DNA of 64,000 nucleotides from Pigmentiphaga daeguensis (lineage in GTDB: Bacteria; Pseudomonadota; Gammaproteobacteria; Burkholderiales; Burkholderiaceae_B), in the NCBI RefSeq assembly GCF_039523035.1, contig NZ_BAAAEN010000002.1, positions 248,001 to 312,000 of the forward strand. Direction: 5' to 3'. Below are positions 60,483 through 64,000 of this stretch, piece by piece. The notes beneath the pieces were generated by a model that saw only the letters and a program-made list of their open reading frames with translations, ran no database searches and had not been told where the DNA came from. How positions within the stretch are numbered: the stretch's first letter is position 1; each line of letters starts with the position of its first letter. A program made the translations under genes and the position numbers.

Positions 60483-60805
60483 TACCTCTCGAGAAGATCC
60501 AGCTTGCCTTCCTTGTCCTTCCACTCGTCGGCGTCGGGCAGGGGCGGCTTGGTGCGCGTGATGCTGGGCCAGCTTTGCGACAGGTCGGCGTTGATCTGGA
60601 TGAAATGCATCTGGTTGGCGGGGACGTCTTCCTCGGCCAGGATGGCATTGGCCGGGCATTCGGGGATACAGACGGCGCAGTCGATGCACTCGTCGGGATC
60701 GATCACCAGGAAGTTCGGGCCTTCGCGAAAGCAGTCGACCGGGCAGACATCCACGCAATCGGTGTATTTGCACTTGATGCAGTTCTCGGTCACGACGTGA
60801 GTCAT
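60482..60805 (-). CDS. fdxA: 7Fe ferredoxin FdxA
   Basis: This 107-residue ferredoxin binds one 3Fe-4S and one 4Fe-4S cluster. The motifs are CIKCKYTDCVDVCPVDCF near 9-26 and CIDCAVCIPECP near 40-51. The long C-terminal tail (about 55 residues) is typical of FdxA of the Azotobacter type. It is a low-potential cytosolic electron carrier. fpr lies downstream on the same strand after copy C of the repeat. The gene is divergent from panB. Confidence 0.96.
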   Translation of the reverse strand: MTHVVTENCIKCKYTDCVDVCPVDCFREGPNFLVIDPDECIDCAVCIPECPANAILAEEDVPANQMHFIQINADLSQSWPSITRTKPPLPDADEWKDKEGKLDLLER

Positions 60806-60996
60806 AGGCGGCTCCAGGACGATGCTGGATAAAAGTTCAGGTCAGCCCATGATTTTACCGGACTCGGGCGGTTCGGCCGGCCATTCCCCTTGAAGGGCCA
60901 TGGGAGTGGGCGGTGGAGGGCGGCCTTGGGCGGGGGTAAGTCCTCTCTTGTGCTATTTTCTTCGGTTACACAACAGGCATCCCTGGAGACCGTACG

Positions 60997-61848
60997 ATGC
61001 GATCCACCCTGAACGTCCTGCGCAAGAAGCTTGCCGCGGGGCGGAAGATTTCCATGCTGACGTGCTACGACGCCGGTTTCGCCAAAGTCATGGAGGACGC
61101 GGAGGTCGATTGCATCCTGGTGGGCGACACGCTGGGCATGCTCGTGCAGGGCAGGGATTCGACGCTGCCGGTCCTGTTGCAGGACATCGCCTATCACGTC
61201 TCCTGCGTCGCGCGTGGCACCCGGCGTCCGTTCCTGCTGGCGGACATGCCTTTCGGCACCTACCAGGAAAGCCCGCAGCAGGCCCTGCGCAACGCCGTGA
61301 CGCTGATGCAGGCCGGCGCGCAGATGGTCAAGATCGAGGGCGGGGCCGAACTGGCGCCCACCATCGAACTGCTGACCCGCAGCGGCATCCCCGTCTGCGG
61401 CCACATCGGCCTCCTGCCGTCCCACGTGCATGCCCTGGGCGGCTACCGCGTGCAGGGCAAGGAAGACGCCGAGGCGCGCCGCATCGTGGCCGATGCCCGC
61501 GCGGTCGAGGCGGCCGGCGCGGCCATGATGGTGATCGAGGCGGTTCCCGACCCCGTCGCCCGCCAGGTGTGCGAGGCGGTGCAACTGATCACCATCGGCA
61601 TCGGCGCCTCGGTGGCGTGTTCCGGCCAGGTGCTCGTCCTGCACGACATGCTGGGCCTCACGGCCACGCCCGCCAAGTTCGTCAAGAACTACATGGTGGG
61701 GGCGCCCGCCGGCGGCGATGCGGTCCTGCAGGCTTTCCGGCGCTATGCCCAGGAAGTGGAGACCGGCGCGTTTCCCGGCGTGGAGCACGTCTACGGCATG
61801 ACCGCCGGCAACATCGGTACCCCCTACGGCAACCAGAGCGGTTCTTAG
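60997..61848 (+). CDS. panB: 3-Methyl-2-oxobutanoate hydroxymethyltransferase
   Basis: This 283-residue TIM-barrel enzyme of pantothenate synthesis forms ketopantoate from 2-oxoisovalerate and methylenetetrahydrofolate. The metal-binding and substrate motifs are VGDTLGMLVQG near 42-52, LADMPFGTYQ and KIEGG, and HIGLLPSHVHALGGYRVQGK is well conserved. The ATG at 60997 has GGAG 8 nt upstream. No panC is adjacent, which differs from E. coli. pncB follows 2 bp after its stop. Confidence 0.96.
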   Translation: MRSTLNVLRKKLAAGRKISMLTCYDAGFAKVMEDAEVDCILVGDTLGMLVQGRDSTLPVLLQDIAYHVSCVARGTRRPFLLADMPFGTYQESPQQALRNAVTLMQAGAQMVKIEGGAELAPTIELLTRSGIPVCGHIGLLPSHVHALGGYRVQGKEDAEARRIVADARAVEAAGAAMMVIEAVPDPVARQVCEAVQLITIGIGASVACSGQVLVLHDMLGLTATPAKFVKNYMVGAPAGGDAVLQAFRRYAQEVETGAFPGVEHVYGMTAGNIGTPYGNQSGS

Positions 61849-61850
61849 CC

Positions 61851-63050
61851 ATGATCATCACGTCTTTGCTGGATACCGACCTCTACAAGTTCACGATGAT
61901 GCAGGTCGTCCTGCATCAGTTCCCCGCGGCGCAGGTCGAGTACAAGTACAAGTGCCGTACCCCGGGGATAGACTTGCATCCCTATGTGGACGAGATCCGC
62001 GAAGAAATCGAGGCGCTGTGCGAGCTGCGCTTCACCCAGGAGGAACTGGACTACCTTGGCGGCATGCGCTTCATCAAGAGCGATTTCGTCGACTTCCTGA
62101 GGCTGTTCCACCTGCCCCGGCGGTGCATCTCGGTGTCCAAGTCGCAGTCGCCGGGTGAGCTCGACATCATCGTGCAGGGGCCCTGGCTCCACACCATCCT
62201 GTTCGAGATCCCGGTGCTGGCCATCGTCAACGAGGTCTATTTCCGCAACAACCACCTGGTGCCGGCCTATGCCGAAGGCCGCCAGCGCCTGATGAGCAAG
62301 GTGGAACTGGTGCGCGGCGACCCCGCCCTGCGCGACTTCCATATCGCCGACTACGGCACGCGCCGCCGCTTCTCCAAGGCCTGGCACGAGGAAGTCATCA
62401 TCACGCTCAAGGACCAGATGCGCGAGCATTTCGCGGGCACCAGCAACGTGTATTTCGCGATGAAGCACGGGTTGACGCCGCTGGGCACCATGGCGCACGA
62501 ATACCTGCAGGCTTGCCAGGGCCTGGGGCCGCGCCTGCGCGACTCGCAGATCTACGGCTTCGAAGTGTGGGCGCGCGAATACCGCGGCGACCTGGGCATC
62601 GCGCTGTCCGACGTCTACGGCATGAGCGCCTTCCTGCGCGATTTCGACATGTATTTCTGCAAGCTGTTCGACGGCGCGCGGCACGACTCGGGCGATCCCT
62701 TCAACTGGGGCGAGCGGCTGCTGGAGCACTACAAGCAGAACCGGGTGGATCCCCGCACCAAGACGCTGGTGTTCTCGGACGGCCTGACTTTCCCGCTGGC
62801 GATCAGCCTGGCCAAGCACTTCGCGGGGCGTTGCATCACCGCCTTCGGCATCGGCACCAACCTGACCAACGACCTGAGCTACCAGCCCCTGCAGGTGGTG
62901 ATGAAGATGGTCAAGTGCAATGGCCAGCCGGTGGCCAAGGTGTCCGACACGCCCGAGAAGACCATGTGCGAGGACAAGGCCTACCTGGCCTACCTGCGCC
63001 AAGTGTTCGAGATCCCGCCGGAGCAGGTGGGCGAGACCGCCGACGATTGA
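61851..63050 (+). CDS. pncB: Nicotinate phosphoribosyltransferase
   Basis: This 399-residue enzyme makes nicotinate mononucleotide from nicotinate and PRPP in the NAD salvage pathway. The opening SLLDTDLYKFTMMQ, the active-site His segment RRRFSKAWHEEVI and the PRPP-loop region FDGARHDSGDPFNWGE are clear. It begins 2 bp after panB, so both are one operon of cofactor-vitamin enzymes. A GC-rich spacer of 21 bp separates its stop from the convergent livF gene. Confidence 0.97.
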   Translation: MIITSLLDTDLYKFTMMQVVLHQFPAAQVEYKYKCRTPGIDLHPYVDEIREEIEALCELRFTQEELDYLGGMRFIKSDFVDFLRLFHLPRRCISVSKSQSPGELDIIVQGPWLHTILFEIPVLAIVNEVYFRNNHLVPAYAEGRQRLMSKVELVRGDPALRDFHIADYGTRRRFSKAWHEEVIITLKDQMREHFAGTSNVYFAMKHGLTPLGTMAHEYLQACQGLGPRLRDSQIYGFEVWAREYRGDLGIALSDVYGMSAFLRDFDMYFCKLFDGARHDSGDPFNWGERLLEHYKQNRVDPRTKTLVFSDGLTFPLAISLAKHFAGRCITAFGIGTNLTNDLSYQPLQVVMKMVKCNGQPVAKVSDTPEKTMCEDKAYLAYLRQVFEIPPEQVGETADD

Positions 63051-63071
63051 GCGGGGCGGCTGGCCCCGGGG

Positions 63072-63782
63072 CTACACCCCCAGGTAGCGGCTGAGCGCCT
63101 CGGGCCGGTGCGCGAGGTCCTGCGCCTGGCCTTCCAGCACCATGCGGCCCTTCTCCATCACGACCAGCCGGTCGGAATTGGCCATGACCATCCGGTAGTT
63201 GCGGTCCACCACCAGGGTGGCCAGGCCGCTGCGCCGGATGTCGCCGATCACCCGCCAGATCTCGGCCACGATCAGCGGCGCCAGTCCTTCGGTGGCTTCG
63301 TCCAGGATGACGGCGCTGGGATTGGTCATCAGCGCGCGGCCGATGGACAGCATCTGCTGTTCGCCGCCCGAGAGCTGCCAGCCCAGGTTGCCCATGCGTT
63401 CGGTCAGCCGGGGAAAGGTGGCCAGCACGCGTTCCAATGTCCAGTCGGCCTGGCCGTCGACGCCGCGGCGCGCAGCCATGACGAGGTTTTCCTTCACGGT
63501 CAGGTTGGGGAAGATGCCCCGGCCCTCGGGCACGTAGGCGATGCCGGCCTTGGCGGCTTCGTAGGGCTTGCCGCGCGACAGGTCGCGGCCGGCTATCGAA
63601 ATGCGTCCGTCGCGTTGCTTGACGTGGCCCAGCAGGGTGCGGATCAGGGTGGATTTCCCCATGCCGTTGCGGCCCAGCAGGCCGACGGTTTCCCCGCGCC
63701 CCAGGCGGAAATCCACCCCGTGCAGGATATGGCTGCTGCCGTACCAGGCGTGCACCTGGCTGGCGTCGATGAGCGCTTCCAT
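63072..63782 (-). CDS. livF: Branched-chain amino acid ABC transporter ATPase LivF
   Basis: This 236-residue cytosolic ATPase of the HAAT/LIV-I family has Walker A GRNGMGKST near 37-45, signature LSGGEQQ near 137-143 and Walker B AVILDEATEGLAP near 156-168. Together with LivG and the permeases LivH and LivM it imports branched-chain amino acids or other substrates of this family. The start at 63782 has a good AAGGAAG site, and livG lies immediately upstream. Confidence 0.95.
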   Translation of the reverse strand: MEALIDASQVHAWYGSSHILHGVDFRLGRGETVGLLGRNGMGKSTLIRTLLGHVKQRDGRISIAGRDLSRGKPYEAAKAGIAYVPEGRGIFPNLTVKENLVMAARRGVDGQADWTLERVLATFPRLTERMGNLGWQLSGGEQQMLSIGRALMTNPSAVILDEATEGLAPLIVAEIWRVIGDIRRSGLATLVVDRNYRMVMANSDRLVVMEKGRMVLEGQAQDLAHRPEALSRYLGV

Positions 63783-63810
63783 CTGTCTTCCTTTTCTCCG
63801 GCCGCCGGGG

Positions 63811-64000
63811 TCAGTGGGCCGCGCCCAGGTAGGCTTCCTGGACGTCCGGGTTGTTGCGCACGTCGGCCGGCAGCCCGCTGGCGATGGGGCTGCCGTTGAC
63901 CATCACGGTAATGTCGTCCGCCACCGCGAATACCGCGTCCATGTCGTGCTCGACCAGCAGGATGGCATGGCCCTGCCGCAGCCGCCGCAGCAGCTCCAGC
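63811..64000 (-). CDS. livG: Branched-chain amino acid ABC transporter ATPase LivG, C-terminal part
   Basis: This partial gene is cut by the window end, and about 62 codons and the stop are present. The frame encodes the switch segment ILLVEHDMDAVFAVADDITV, then VMVNGSPIASGLPADV and a C-terminal EAYLGAAH, which are typical of LivG. The Walker motifs lie outside the window. The stop is 28 bp before the livF start. Confidence 0.93.
   Translation of the reverse strand, partial: LELLRRLRQGHAILLVEHDMDAVFAVADDITVMVNGSPIASGLPADVRNNPDVQEAYLGAAH

Overview
The window looks like a chromosome segment of a high-GC beta-proteobacterium of the family Alcaligenaceae, probably Bordetella or a close relative such as Achromobacter. 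The reasons are five Bug-type (TctC-like) periplasmic solute receptors in 25 kb, a stand-alone rnfB-nth pair, intracellular PHB depolymerase, the fpr and fdxA set and uniformly GC-rich coding sequence. No RNA gene, insertion sequence, prophage or CRISPR array was found. The genus is an inference from gene content.

Layout. 1-1.4 kb: end of dnaK, a terminator, a perfect 19-bp inverted repeat, dnaJ. 1.5-11.1 kb: two solute-uptake loci. One is an aldolase/Bug/2-hydroxyacid dehydrogenase operon divergent from a LysR gene. The other is a four-rhodanese-domain protein followed by a complete TctCBA transporter, divergent from a second LysR gene whose start overlaps a perfect LysR-type operator. 11.1-17.9 kb: DUF2889, M16 peptidase, a VWA/MoxR pair and two small exported cytochromes c. 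18-23.5 kb: Bug, arylsulfatase-type hydrolase and LysR, then DUF1841 and icd. 23.5-25 kb: a PepSY membrane protein and a small membrane protein behind a likely Fur box.

25-36.2 kb is the main accessory island. Two Bug receptors lie divergent from an eight-gene catabolic run: FAD monooxygenase, isochorismatase-fold hydrolase, Asp/Glu-racemase-fold protein, HisD-like dehydrogenase, LeuC/LeuD-like hydratase, isocitrate-lyase/PEP-mutase-type lyase and Fe-dependent alcohol dehydrogenase. A convergent FCD-type GntR regulator closes it. The divergent promoter carries two copies, in inverted orientation, of one 13-bp sequence with a FadR/GntR-like TTGT-N2-ACAA core. The enzyme set suggests oxidation of a cyclic substrate to an unsaturated diacid, then hydration and retro-aldol cleavage. 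The substrate is unknown.

36.2-43.3 kb: cytochrome bd oxidase and its assembly exporter (cydDCABX) with a methyltransferase at the end, behind an FNR-type promoter. This promoter and a ribosome-binding site suggest that cydD begins at a CTG codon. 44.6-46.9 kb: ergothioneine genes egtD and egtB. 47.2-56.8 kb: AsmA-like protein and a sigma-54 module, comprising an rpoN copy with its own consensus -24/-12 promoter, a phospholipase-D/cardiolipin synthase-type enzyme, two sigma-54 activators (one without a receiver domain, one an orphan response regulator) and several small envelope or stress-type genes, one of them with an excellent sigma-54 promoter. 56.9-64 kb: nth, rnfB, phaZ, fpr, fdxA, panB, pncB, livF and the end of livG.

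A GC-rich intergenic repeat occurs three times (15.8, 17.9 and 60.4 kb), each time next to stop codons. Long antisense open frames opposite the M16, cyd and other genes were treated as shadows caused by high GC.
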